A stretch of 25,246 bases of DNA. Source: JBFKOL01 sp041628815. Its GTDB lineage: Bacteria; Bacteroidota; Bacteroidia; Chitinophagales; Saprospiraceae. The notes under the pieces were generated by a model. The model was not told where the DNA came from, made no database searches, and was given only the letters and a program-made list of their open reading frames with translations. A program made the translations under genes and the position numbers. This document shows positions 15,040 to 23,536 of the stretch, piece by piece. Numbering within the stretch: position 1 is the first letter of the stretch; the number at the start of each line of letters is the position of its first letter. The stretch lies in the NCBI GenBank assembly GCA_041628815.1, contig JBFKOL010000021.1, positions 1 through 25,246 of the forward strand. Direction: 5' to 3'.

Positions 15040-16206
15040 ATGTCTTCATGGCTCAATGATAACCGAAGATCAACCGCAGGCACAACCTTTCTTGTCCTTC
15101 TTCTCATTGCTATGGTATACAGCCCGGTCCTCTCGCAAGGTCACCCCGGCATGATCGTTGTTCTATCGGGCCAGGTGTTGGAAATGGAAGCTCAGGAACC
15201 TATACCGCAATTTCCTCTCCATATCGACCAGGTACGTCCTTTTACTACCGATAATCACGGTTTCTTCAAGGTCCCCGTACCCTACGCATCCGGTGTGGTG
15301 CGCGTTCAACTTCGTCATCCGCGATACGAAATTTTATCACCTCCTGAGGGTTCGAAAATCCTCAGTGCCAGCTTGAAGCCCAACTCAACGGTCAACCTGG
15401 AAATTTGGGTCCTCGGTGCAGACGCTTCTGACGAACTTAAAAATCAACTCTTTGAAGCCCGGGAAGAAATAGCCAGGCTTAAAAAAAATAACGAAATTAC
15501 CGGACGACAGGTAGAACACCTGAATCGTACCCTGCTCGACTCGATACGCGTTTTTCATCACGAACGAAAAAGATTTCGCACCGCAGTGGACTCACTCGAA
15601 AATCAGCTTAGCGAGAAGGTGCAGCGCGAACAACAACTTACCGGACAACTGTCAATGCTTAAAGAACAAATCGCTACCCTTGAAGCTTCCAACCGCTCAC
15701 TGATCACTCGACTGGCTTCAGCGTTGGAGGAGCGATACCTCAGGCAAAAGATATTGCACGATGAGATTACGCAATCCCTGCTCAATTACGAGAGCAGACT
15801 CAAAGATCTGAGAGATCAATTGAAAAAGGTAGGATTTGTATTTAGGAGTTCCCAAGCGGGAAAATACTTTGCTGAGACAATCGAAAATTACAGCGAAAGC
15901 AGAAATGAAATCAATAATACCCGTGAAACCCACAGCGAGGCTATCCAACATTATTGGGAAATACCATCATTGCAAGAAGCATACAATCGACTTGTACAAT
16001 TAATCTTGAGGGATATCCACGATGAAGAGATTCTCCCACTCAACGATTCCGTACTTTTATCCATCCAGGAAGCTTCCGTCGGCAAGCGGGTCAAAGTGAA
16101 AAAAACAGAAAAGACAGCCAACGAAACCGTCGAAAGACTCGATGTAAAAATCGAATTGCTGGAGGACCAGATGAAACAATTCTTGAACCATCTGAAAGAA
16201 TATTAA
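15040..16206 (+). CDS. Secreted coiled-coil protein with N-terminal carboxypeptidase-regulatory-like domain
   Basis: The product has 388 residues. An N-terminal hydrophobic helix at about 16-32 ending near LSQG is a probable signal peptide. Residues about 37-115 look like a small beta-sandwich of the carboxypeptidase regulatory-like type (LSGQVLEMEAQEPIPQFPL, then TTDNHGFFKVPVPYA). Residues about 125-270 are a long charged coiled coil (EEIARLKKNN, LSEKVQREQQLTGQL, ALEERYLRQ), and a shorter one follows at about 345-388. I know no named family for this arrangement. The next gene starts 9 bases after the stop, so they are probably one operon; the cox operon runs divergently. Confidence 0.7.
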   Translation: MSSWLNDNRRSTAGTTFLVLLLIAMVYSPVLSQGHPGMIVVLSGQVLEMEAQEPIPQFPLHIDQVRPFTTDNHGFFKVPVPYASGVVRVQLRHPRYEILSPPEGSKILSASLKPNSTVNLEIWVLGADASDELKNQLFEAREEIARLKKNNEITGRQVEHLNRTLLDSIRVFHHERKRFRTAVDSLENQLSEKVQREQQLTGQLSMLKEQIATLEASNRSLITRLASALEERYLRQKILHDEITQSLLNYESRLKDLRDQLKKVGFVFRSSQAGKYFAETIENYSESRNEINNTRETHSEAIQHYWEIPSLQEAYNRLVQLILRDIHDEEILPLNDSVLLSIQEASVGKRVKVKKTEKTANETVERLDVKIELLEDQMKQFLNHLKEY

Positions 16207-16215
16207 CCAAAAAAT

Positions 16216-17154
16216 ATGAAGAAAAGAAAATTTGTTTCGTGCATCATCATGTTCACTGTATTGCTCTCTTGCAATCCAGAATGCGACAATGTTCTGAATA
16301 TTTCAGTGGACTCGTTCGTCAAACAACAAAATCAGGAAATGCTGGTGACAGCAGATGATCCCAGCACCCTTCAAAGCAGTGAAATCCAGTTTGTTACAGG
16401 TTCCAACCAGTCTGTAGCCAAGTCAAAATTTATGCCCGGTTTGGGATTGATCGTCACCGTGCCCGAAAACGTGGAAGGAGACAACGTCCAACTCGTCATC
16501 AACGATCCCGACTGTGGGACCGCGGTACTCAGCAGCGGGATTACCGTCGGAAATGAGGCTTTCTTTCTCGACAACCCTGCCTTCATTCCTCCGGCACCTT
16601 TTGAATTTGTTATCCCTGCCCCGCCGGTGGCATTTCCGCCGTTGGTACAGAATGCATGGATCAGTCCGCAGAACAACGATTATTGCGTCTGGTTTCAATT
16701 TGTGCCTGCCAGGAAACCCGATGGGGAAATAGACAGCGTCCAGATAAATGGGGTCAATGTAACTTACAAAGAGACCATCAGCATCGATCCAGCACGGAGT
16801 TTCGAACTGAGTGTAAGAGAATTGCTTTGTGAAAATGGAGCTCCTCCCGGCACACCAGAATTCTGTACAGCACCCGTCCAAAGACTCTACCACTGCAACC
16901 CGGTAAGCGGCATCGTTGATCGCGAAAATAATATCGTCCATTTTTGGATAGACAGAACGGATGTCAACGGACAAAACTTAGGCATCGAAGAATTCGTAGG
17001 TGAATTTATCAATATCCAGGAAGCTGGGTATGATGTGGAAAGTGTGCCCAGTTGTAGCTCTGCCATTTTTGAACCCACCAAAACCTACTTGATGCTTGTC
17101 ACTTCACAGACGTCGGGCAGACAGCTATTGCTTTACCAGCAAGGATTTAAATGA
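16216..17154 (+). CDS. Lipoprotein of unknown function
   Basis: This 312-residue protein has a signal sequence ending in a lipobox (VLLSC, Cys20), so it should be lipidated and exported, probably to the outer membrane. The mature part is rich in short beta-strand segments: a first IPT/TIG-like region (about 28-115), a Pro-rich linker (IPPAPFEFVIPAPPVAFPP, about 118-140), then a second domain with eight or so cysteines that could form disulfides (CVWFQF, LLCENG, FCTAP, YHCNP, SCSS). No enzyme motif is visible. It follows the coiled-coil gene with a 9-base gap and probably functions with it. Confidence 0.65.
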   Translation: MKKRKFVSCIIMFTVLLSCNPECDNVLNISVDSFVKQQNQEMLVTADDPSTLQSSEIQFVTGSNQSVAKSKFMPGLGLIVTVPENVEGDNVQLVINDPDCGTAVLSSGITVGNEAFFLDNPAFIPPAPFEFVIPAPPVAFPPLVQNAWISPQNNDYCVWFQFVPARKPDGEIDSVQINGVNVTYKETISIDPARSFELSVRELLCENGAPPGTPEFCTAPVQRLYHCNPVSGIVDRENNIVHFWIDRTDVNGQNLGIEEFVGEFINIQEAGYDVESVPSCSSAIFEPTKTYLMLVTSQTSGRQLLLYQQGFK

Positions 17155-17252
17155 TTAAAAATCCGTCGGGGTCAAATTCCGGACGCGAAAGTCGAGAGAC
17201 GGACGTTGAACTGGTCGGCGTTCTACCAAAAATGAAAAACTTAAAAGGAGAC

Positions 17253-18209
17253 CTATATCAGCAATCTTAAGACTAAAGCCGATGAAGTGAAACTTCTCCT
17301 GTTATAGGTAACATTGGGCACATAGCTTTCAAACAGAATCGGATAACCTTGTTGCAGGCTTATGCTAAAAGCTCTTCCAAATTGAAACTGCAATACCATG
17401 TTGGCCAATACCGCATGTGACCTTTGCAGAAGTCGACTACTTTTCGCTGATTTTTGAAAAACCCCCGAATACGACATGCCCGGCACAACAAACAATTGAT
17501 TGTTCCAGATATTAAATGCCAAAAATCCTGCAAACGACAGATTGTGCAATCCAGGCATTTCGGTGTTGGTTTCTTCGACGCTCCGGGGTAGTGAAAAACT
17601 CCACCCGCCTTGTAATAGATACGATGTCCAATACCCCATCCTCTTGTAAAATGTAGAGATCATATTGATCTGTATCCGGTCAGCACTGAGCTGGCGTCTC
17701 AGCTCATCTCCATTAGCCATGGGAATGCGCGCTCCCCCCTGTAATGTAAGTTCGGGCAGTGAAGCAAAAGGTTGAACCCTCGCCCTAATTCCCAGATATG
17801 ACAATCCCGACTGATTGATGGCATCACCATTGAATATTTCAAATGGCGAGGTGCGCGCTGCATCGTCCCATCGCTGACGGGCATAGGTTGCATCTATCCC
17901 GAGATCCCACCGACGGTCCACGGAAAAACCGTAAAAAACCGATGTAGTATTCTGAAACTGGCTCAGGCGGTAAATGTTGGAAAAAGCTCCGCCTGAAAGA
18001 TCGAGGATACGAAGCTGGTTCCAATACGAAACGAGCTGAGAACTGTTGTATACCTCCAACCCGCCAGACTCTAGGATGATTGGAGAAACTCCTGCCAGAA
18101 CAAAGGCCGTTTCATCTTCTTCTTGCCCGGAAACAAAGGTAGCAGCGAAGAAAGATAGGACTACGGCTACAAAAAGCCTGCAAATGGATGTTGAATACAG
18201 TGATTTCAT
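17253..18209 (-). CDS. Putative outer-membrane beta-barrel protein
   Basis: The product has 318 residues with a clear signal peptide (residues about 1-28, ending FVSGQ). The remainder shows alternating hydrophobic and polar residues with many aromatics (YGFSVDRRWDLGIDATYARQRW, YWTSYLLQGGWSFSLP, LFVVPGMSYSGVF), typical of transmembrane beta strands, and ends in a hydrophobic strand. I recognise no specific family. It converges on the lipoprotein gene with about 98 bases between stops and lies 54 bases from the end of the cyclase gene transcribed on the same strand, so the two may share a transcript. Confidence 0.6.
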   Translation of the reverse strand: MKSLYSTSICRLFVAVVLSFFAATFVSGQEEDETAFVLAGVSPIILESGGLEVYNSSQLVSYWNQLRILDLSGGAFSNIYRLSQFQNTTSVFYGFSVDRRWDLGIDATYARQRWDDAARTSPFEIFNGDAINQSGLSYLGIRARVQPFASLPELTLQGGARIPMANGDELRRQLSADRIQINMISTFYKRMGYWTSYLLQGGWSFSLPRSVEETNTEMPGLHNLSFAGFLAFNIWNNQLFVVPGMSYSGVFQKSAKSSRLLQRSHAVLANMVLQFQFGRAFSISLQQGYPILFESYVPNVTYNRRSFTSSALVLRLLI

Positions 18210-18263
18210 AAGTATCGAATCAATGAAAAATTACAAAATATTACCTACATCGCCAACTGTCTG

Positions 18264-19301
18264 TCAGTACCTTGTCCCGATCCATCGAAACTTTGTTGTA
18301 TCCGGGGCCGATGTGTAATAACCCCGAAAGGAGGTGTTGTCTGCAGAAAGCACGAGAGAAAATATTCCGTTTTGCTCCAGCTGGTCAGACCGCCATCTGC
18401 CGTGAAGCGTCTGTTGGTCATCTGATTGCACAATATTGTAGAGTCTATGGGTTAACTCCATGTCCACTTCTTCGTAAATATGCGTTGAACGACCGGTAAG
18501 AATGCCGAGAGAGTCGGTGAGTTGTACGGTCCCGTTGAGATAGCTACCCTCTGATGACTCAACTTGTTGACGCCAGCTGCCTGTCCACGGGTTCTGTTCT
18601 GTTACAACAGCATGGTCAGGGTTGGCAAATCGAATCGACAGGTACACTAAGAAGGCAATTACTGCGAGCAAGGGAGTCGCCACCTTCCACCAGGCTAATC
18701 TTTTTTCCTTGAGCTTGCCGGTGACCTCTCCTTTTTTCGGTACGGCAAGTTGATCATTGGTTAAAGCATATACATCCAGTTCTTTGTTGACATTTTTGAA
18801 TAAAAATTTACCGATATGCCGTACCTGGAATTGAGACTTGTTATGAACCTGGTCGTAGACGCTCCCAGAGAAGAGAATAGACCCAGGAACAGCTATTGAT
18901 TCTATTCGAGAGGCAATATTGATACTATCACCGAAAGCATTGCCTTCCCTGATGATGACTTCGCCGTCATTGAGTCCGATGCGCACGGGCAGGCTTGGCT
19001 TATTGCGAAAGGTGCTTTGGAGCGCCAGGGCACATTCCAGCGCCCCTACTGCACTGTCAAACAGTGCAAGAACACCATCCCCATAGAATTGGACGATGCG
19101 CCCGGTATGCGCGGGCACCTCTGATTCGAGTGCATCCTTGAAACGGTTGAGAAAAAATACAGCCTTGGCTTCATCTTCCTGCATAAGCGCCGTATAACCG
19201 GCGATATCAGCAAACAACACGACAGCAAGCTTTCTTTTTTCCTGGGGCACCCGTTCAGTTTTATGACAGCTTAAATATAGAACGCTTCTCGTAAGAGTCA
19301 T
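18264..19301 (-). CDS. Class III adenylate/guanylate cyclase with C-terminal extracytoplasmic domain
   Basis: The protein has 345 residues. The cyclase domain (about 20-180) has the metal aspartates D32 (FADIAGYT) and D75 (FYGDGVLALF), plus the transition-state residues N128 and R132 (INIASRIE). The residues that normally select adenine, Lys before FYGDG and Asp before FGDS, read Q71 and N121, so base specificity is unclear. One transmembrane helix spans about 205-224. The last 120 residues are a beta-rich domain (NPWTGSWRQQV, GTVQLTDSLG, GRWRSDQ, FRGYY) that would face outside and resembles lipocalin-like sensors. This is unlike the usual TPR-containing cyclases. It is divergent from the BNR gene, with a 138-base gap. 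Confidence 0.85.
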   Translation of the reverse strand: MTLTRSVLYLSCHKTERVPQEKRKLAVVLFADIAGYTALMQEDEAKAVFFLNRFKDALESEVPAHTGRIVQFYGDGVLALFDSAVGALECALALQSTFRNKPSLPVRIGLNDGEVIIREGNAFGDSINIASRIESIAVPGSILFSGSVYDQVHNKSQFQVRHIGKFLFKNVNKELDVYALTNDQLAVPKKGEVTGKLKEKRLAWWKVATPLLAVIAFLVYLSIRFANPDHAVVTEQNPWTGSWRQQVESSEGSYLNGTVQLTDSLGILTGRSTHIYEEVDMELTHRLYNIVQSDDQQTLHGRWRSDQLEQNGIFSLVLSADNTSFRGYYTSAPDTTKFRWIGTRY

Positions 19302-19439
19302 TATTAAGAAGCAAGTTTACAGATTTGGGAGATGCGAATAGTAACCGTATCGTTCCCGTAAAAAGTCATCTCCTGTAAAAGTTGCGTAAATGTTCACGAT
19401 CGGTGCGTATTTTCGTGGTCCATAATTAACCCTTTAGTC

Positions 19440-22400
19440 ATGAGATCTACATTAATACTTCTTATCGCATTCATCTTTATACAACCAACTGTAACAGGTC
19501 AGGACAAAGATTCCCTCATCAACGAACAGCTGGTCACGGGCATGAAAATGAGGAACATCGGCCCGGCCATGACCTCCGGCAGAATCGCCGATATTGCCAT
19601 TCACCCCGACAATCAGAACGTAATGTTCGTGGCAGCCGGATCTGGCAATTTGTGGAAAACGGAAAATGCAGGTACGACATGGACCCCGGTATTTGAAAAT
19701 TACGGATCGTATTCCCTGGGGTGCATAACCTTCGATCCTGCTAATCCGCACATAGTTTGGCTTGGCACCGGTGAGAATGTTGGTGGAAGGCATGTGGGTA
19801 TTGGCGATGGTATTTACAAGAGTGTCGATGGAGGGAAAACATGGAAGAATGTGGGGCTTAAAAGCTCAGAACACATTTCACGAATCGTCGTCCACCCATC
19901 CAATTCCGATGTGGTCTGGGTGGCTGCCCAAGGGCCGCTTTGGAGCCCAGGAGGCGAAAGAGGGATTTACATGACCACGGATGGAGGGAAAACCTGGGAG
20001 CATACCCTGGGCGATGACCAATGGGTAGGGGCCACCGATATTGTTATAGATCCACGCGATCCGGACAGGCTTTATGCCGCTACCTGGCAGCGACACCGGA
20101 CAGTAGCGGCGTATATGGGTGGAGGTCCTGGGACCGCACTATACAGAAGCATTGATGGCGGAAAGACCTGGGAAAAATTAACAAGCGGCCTGCCCCAGGG
20201 GAATTTGGGAAAAATCGGTTTAGCCATATCTCCTTTCAACCCCGACCGTATATATGCCGCTATTGAAACCATTCGTACCAAAGGCGGTCTCTACATGTCC
20301 TCCGACCGGGGAAGTTCATGGACCAAACAGTCCGATATGGTTTCAGGTGGTACCGGCCCTCATTACTACCAGGAACTGTATGCAGATCCTCATCATGAAG
20401 GAAGACTCTACCTTATGAACAATATTGTGTTGATCTCGGATGACCATGGCAAGACATACCGGTCCATGAATGAAGACAAGAAACACGTAGATACCCATGC
20501 CATGGCCTTCAGGAAATCTGACCCGGACTACGTAGTCATGGGTACAGACGGAGGAATCTATGAATCTTTTGACCAAACTAAAACGTGGCGATTCGTGCGC
20601 AACCTTCCTTTGGTTCAATACTACAAAGTGGCGGTGGATGATGCGGAGCCATTCTACAACGTCTACGGAGGCACACAGGACAATGGTTCGCATGGCGGAC
20701 CCTCCCGTACCAACAAATCTTCGGGAATACACAACGACGACTGGCGGGTGGTACTCGGGGCCGATGGCCATCAGTCTGCAACAGAACCCGGCAATCCGAA
20801 CATAACGTATGGTGAATTCCAGCAGGGCTGGTTATTCAGGATTGATCATACCACAGGAGAAAGTACCTTCATCCAACCACAGGCAGGAGAAGGTGACCCG
20901 AATGAACGATTCAATTGGGATGCACCAATCCTGGTGAGTCCACACGATCCAAAACGTCTTTACTTTGCTTCTTATAGGGTCTGGCGCTCGAACAACAGGG
21001 GAGACGACTGGACGGCGGTCTCTGGCGACCTTACCCGCAATGAAGAACGCCTGGCGCTTCCCATCATGGGAAAAGAACAGAGTTGGGATAATGCCTGGGA
21101 TGTCGGTGCCATGTCCAATTACAATACGATCACATCCCTTGCAGAGTCGCCCTTACAGGAAGGACTGTTGTACGCAGGTACAGATGATGGCATCATCCAG
21201 GTATCCGAGGATGGAGGAGCCCAGTGGAGAAAGCTGGAGGTTCAATCCATTAAAGGCATTCCCGAAAGAGCTTTCGTCAATGATATAAGAGCAGATTTGT
21301 TCGATGCCAACATCGTTTACTGTGCCCTTGACAACCACAAAGCCGGCGACTACAAACCTTACCTCGTCAGGAGCAGAGACAAGGGGAGAACATGGGAGTC
21401 CATGACGGGCAACCTGCCTGATAAACTGCTTGTATGGCGCATCGTGCAGGATCATGTCAAACCGGACTTGTTTTTCCTTGCTACAGAATACGGATTATAC
21501 TTTACCATAGACAGTGGTAAACGCTGGGTAAAACTGAAAGGAGGAACACCGACGATTTCCTTCCGTGACGTCACCATTCAGCGAAGAGAAAACGACGTAG
21601 TAGGGGCTTCATTCGGCCGTGGATTTTACGTCCTGGACGATTACAGCGCCCTCCGCGATATCCACACGGAAATGCTGGACCAGGAAGCCGTACTTTTCGA
21701 CACGCGAAAGGCTCACTGGTACGCGCCCATTGATGAATTATACGGACAGGGCCACGCAGAATACGCCGCAGAAAATCCGCCTTATGGTGCCACATTCACT
21801 TACTACCTGAAGGACCAACTAAAATCGTTACAGGACCTTCGAAAAGGACGGGAAAAGGAACTCAGTAAGAAAGACAATGCCATACCCTTCCCGGGATGGG
21901 AATCCCTTGAAGCAGAAACTCGCCAGGAAAGTCCTGCCATTTATCTTACCATTCGTGACGCCAATGGCGACCTGGTAAAACAGATCAAAGGCAAAAATGC
22001 AAAAGGTATTCAAAGGGTTTCGTGGGATCTTTCGCTGGCTTCAAAGGATATTGTCCGCTTAGAGGCTCCACGGGGCAGTGGCAACTGGTTTGGTGGCGGT
22101 ATCAAGGCAGTGCCCGGAACTTATACCGTTACCCTATCCAAACTTGTCGACGGAGCGTGGACCGACCTGGCCGGACCAAAATCTTTTGAAGTCGTACCAT
22201 TAAAAGAGCCAAGTATCAAAGGTGCCACGCATGACGAAATTGTTGCTTTCCAGCAGCGATTCGATCAGTTCAGGCAGCAGCTTTCCACCCTGAATATGAG
22301 TCTGTCAAAAGGAATGCAAAGAGTAGACGCCATGATGAGAGCCCTTTCGAATGCAGACAGACCGGAAGCAGGGCTGGTCAAAGCTATTTACGATGCCAAT

Positions 22401-22691
22401 ACTGGTCTTCAATCTATAGATATAGAAGTGAATGGACTGAAAAGCAAGGGTGAGGTAGGAGAACGGGATAATCCTGCACCGGGAGATGGGATGTTCATTG
22501 GGTTTATGGCTTTGAATGGCACCTACGGGCCAACGGGCACGCACAAAAAGGCCTTGGAAAGAAGCGAAAAACATCTTGCTACGGTTTTAGCTCGACTGAA
22601 GCCTATCGTAGAAGAAGTTATTCCTTCCCTTGAAGACCGGTTGTCAGCTGCAGGAGCACCACCGATCGAAGGCAGTTCAGGAAGAAATTGA
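19440..22691 (+). CDS. Large secreted Asp-box (BNR/sortilin-like) propeller protein
   Basis: This 1083-residue protein begins with a signal peptide (1-21, TVTGQ). About eleven Asp-box repeats of the S/T-x-D-x-G-x-x-W type are visible: TENAGTTW, SVDGGKTW, TTDGGKTW, SIDGGKTW, SSDRGSSW, SDDHGKTY, SFDQTKTW, SNNRGDDW, SEDGGAQW, SRDKGRTW and TIDSGKRW. Together they form one or two beta-propellers over about residues 40-745. From about 745 to 1083 there is a C-terminal part with an Ig-like fold (DANGDLVKQIKG, VPGTYTVTLS) and a final helical stretch. Homologues are annotated as glycosyl hydrolase or sortilin-like, but no glycosidase catalytic residues can be identified; it may bind sugars or peptides at the surface. 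It is probably monocistronic. Confidence 0.85.
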   Translation: MRSTLILLIAFIFIQPTVTGQDKDSLINEQLVTGMKMRNIGPAMTSGRIADIAIHPDNQNVMFVAAGSGNLWKTENAGTTWTPVFENYGSYSLGCITFDPANPHIVWLGTGENVGGRHVGIGDGIYKSVDGGKTWKNVGLKSSEHISRIVVHPSNSDVVWVAAQGPLWSPGGERGIYMTTDGGKTWEHTLGDDQWVGATDIVIDPRDPDRLYAATWQRHRTVAAYMGGGPGTALYRSIDGGKTWEKLTSGLPQGNLGKIGLAISPFNPDRIYAAIETIRTKGGLYMSSDRGSSWTKQSDMVSGGTGPHYYQELYADPHHEGRLYLMNNIVLISDDHGKTYRSMNEDKKHVDTHAMAFRKSDPDYVVMGTDGGIYESFDQTKTWRFVRNLPLVQYYKVAVDDAEPFYNVYGGTQDNGSHGGPSRTNKSSGIHNDDWRVVLGADGHQSATEPGNPNITYGEFQQGWLFRIDHTTGESTFIQPQAGEGDPNERFNWDAPILVSPHDPKRLYFASYRVWRSNNRGDDWTAVSGDLTRNEERLALPIMGKEQSWDNAWDVGAMSNYNTITSLAESPLQEGLLYAGTDDGIIQVSEDGGAQWRKLEVQSIKGIPERAFVNDIRADLFDANIVYCALDNHKAGDYKPYLVRSRDKGRTWESMTGNLPDKLLVWRIVQDHVKPDLFFLATEYGLYFTIDSGKRWVKLKGGTPTISFRDVTIQRRENDVVGASFGRGFYVLDDYSALRDIHTEMLDQEAVLFDTRKAHWYAPIDELYGQGHAEYAAENPPYGATFTYYLKDQLKSLQDLRKGREKELSKKDNAIPFPGWESLEAETRQESPAIYLTIRDANGDLVKQIKGKNAKGIQRVSWDLSLASKDIVRLEAPRGSGNWFGGGIKAVPGTYTVTLSKLVDGAWTDLAGPKSFEVVPLKEPSIKGATHDEIVAFQQRFDQFRQQLSTLNMSLSKGMQRVDAMMRALSNADRPEAGLVKAIYDANTGLQSIDIEVNGLKSKGEVGERDNPAPGDGMFIGFMALNGTYGPTGTHKKALERSEKHLATVLARLKPIVEEVIPSLEDRLSAAGAPPIEGSSGRN

Positions 22692-22870
22692 GGCTTATCC
22701 GGCACCAGATAAATCGCCTTGATTGGTTTGGACAGGTGAAAAGGGAAAACTCCATGAATCTTGGAATTCCCTTAAGGAAGCTATAATCAGTATTCGCCCA
22801 AGAGCGGGTACTGCAATCAGTAAAACCGGACGCGTGAGATATTCAATGGAACATCAAGAACATCACTTTC

Positions 22871-23452
22871 ATGCTATTCAAAAAGCAACAGCTCGAAAAT
22901 ATTGCCGGTGGTAAAATAACGCTGGCTTTCAGAAAATGTAAGCGACCGACTGTAAAAACAGGCGGCACATTGCGTACACCGGTTGGCGTACTCGATATTC
23001 TGGATGTGAGGTGCATTGATTCTGGTGAGGTGACTGTTGGTGAGCTGGTAAAGGCCGGTATGAAAGATTTCAGTGAATTGCATGCACTATGTAGTCGATA
23101 TCCATCGGGTAAGCTGTACAGGATTGAATTCCGTTACCAAGGGGAAGATCCGAGGTTGTCACTCAGGGAATCCGTCTACTGGGAGCCAGGCGAAAAAGAA
23201 GCGCTACAACAAAAATTGTCGCGATTCGACGAATTCAGCAGACATGGTCCATGGACAGGTATCGTTTTAAACTGGATCCTTTCCAATCCGGGCAAAAGAG
23301 CAGCAGAGATGGCCGATGATTTAGGATTGGAGAAAGAATGGCTAAAATCCAATGTCCGCAAGTTGAAAAATCTCGGTTTGACCATTAGCCTGGGTATAGG
23401 GTATGAGCTTTCTCCAAGAGGTAAGTCCTTTCTCGAAAGAGTTGGCGGATGA
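22871..23452 (+). CDS. ASCH (PUA-like) domain protein with C-terminal winged helix
   Basis: The protein has 193 residues. Residues about 1-105 match the ASCH domain: FKKQQLENIAGGKITLAFRK followed by TVKTGGTLRTPVGVLDILDV. ASCH domains are related to PUA and are proposed to bind RNA or modified nucleotides. Residues about 115-193 look like a winged helix-turn-helix (KRAAEMADDLGLEKEWLKSN, then VRKLKNLGLT, and a wing GIGYELSPRGKSFLERVG). The fusion suggests a nucleic-acid-binding regulator, perhaps of translation or of its own expression. It stands alone, 179 bases after the BNR gene and 84 before the transporter. Confidence 0.7.
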   Translation: MLFKKQQLENIAGGKITLAFRKCKRPTVKTGGTLRTPVGVLDILDVRCIDSGEVTVGELVKAGMKDFSELHALCSRYPSGKLYRIEFRYQGEDPRLSLRESVYWEPGEKEALQQKLSRFDEFSRHGPWTGIVLNWILSNPGKRAAEMADDLGLEKEWLKSNVRKLKNLGLTISLGIGYELSPRGKSFLERVGG

Positions 23453-23536
23453 TGATTATCGTCGATTCAATTCGAATGGACACTACTTTTCAGGATGAAG
23501 AGCGCATTGGTATTTTAAGTCAGAATAGTTAGCTCG

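Noticed and set aside
17162..17203. TCCGTC / GACGGA inverted repeat after the lipoprotein gene as a terminator.
   Set aside because: The six-base arms are 30 bases apart with no U-tract, so a stable terminator hairpin is unlikely.
19382..19415. TTG and TATTTTCG as a promoter for the BNR gene.
   Set aside because: The spacing is 23 bases and the -7 box has a mismatch in TTTG; too weak to list as a feature.
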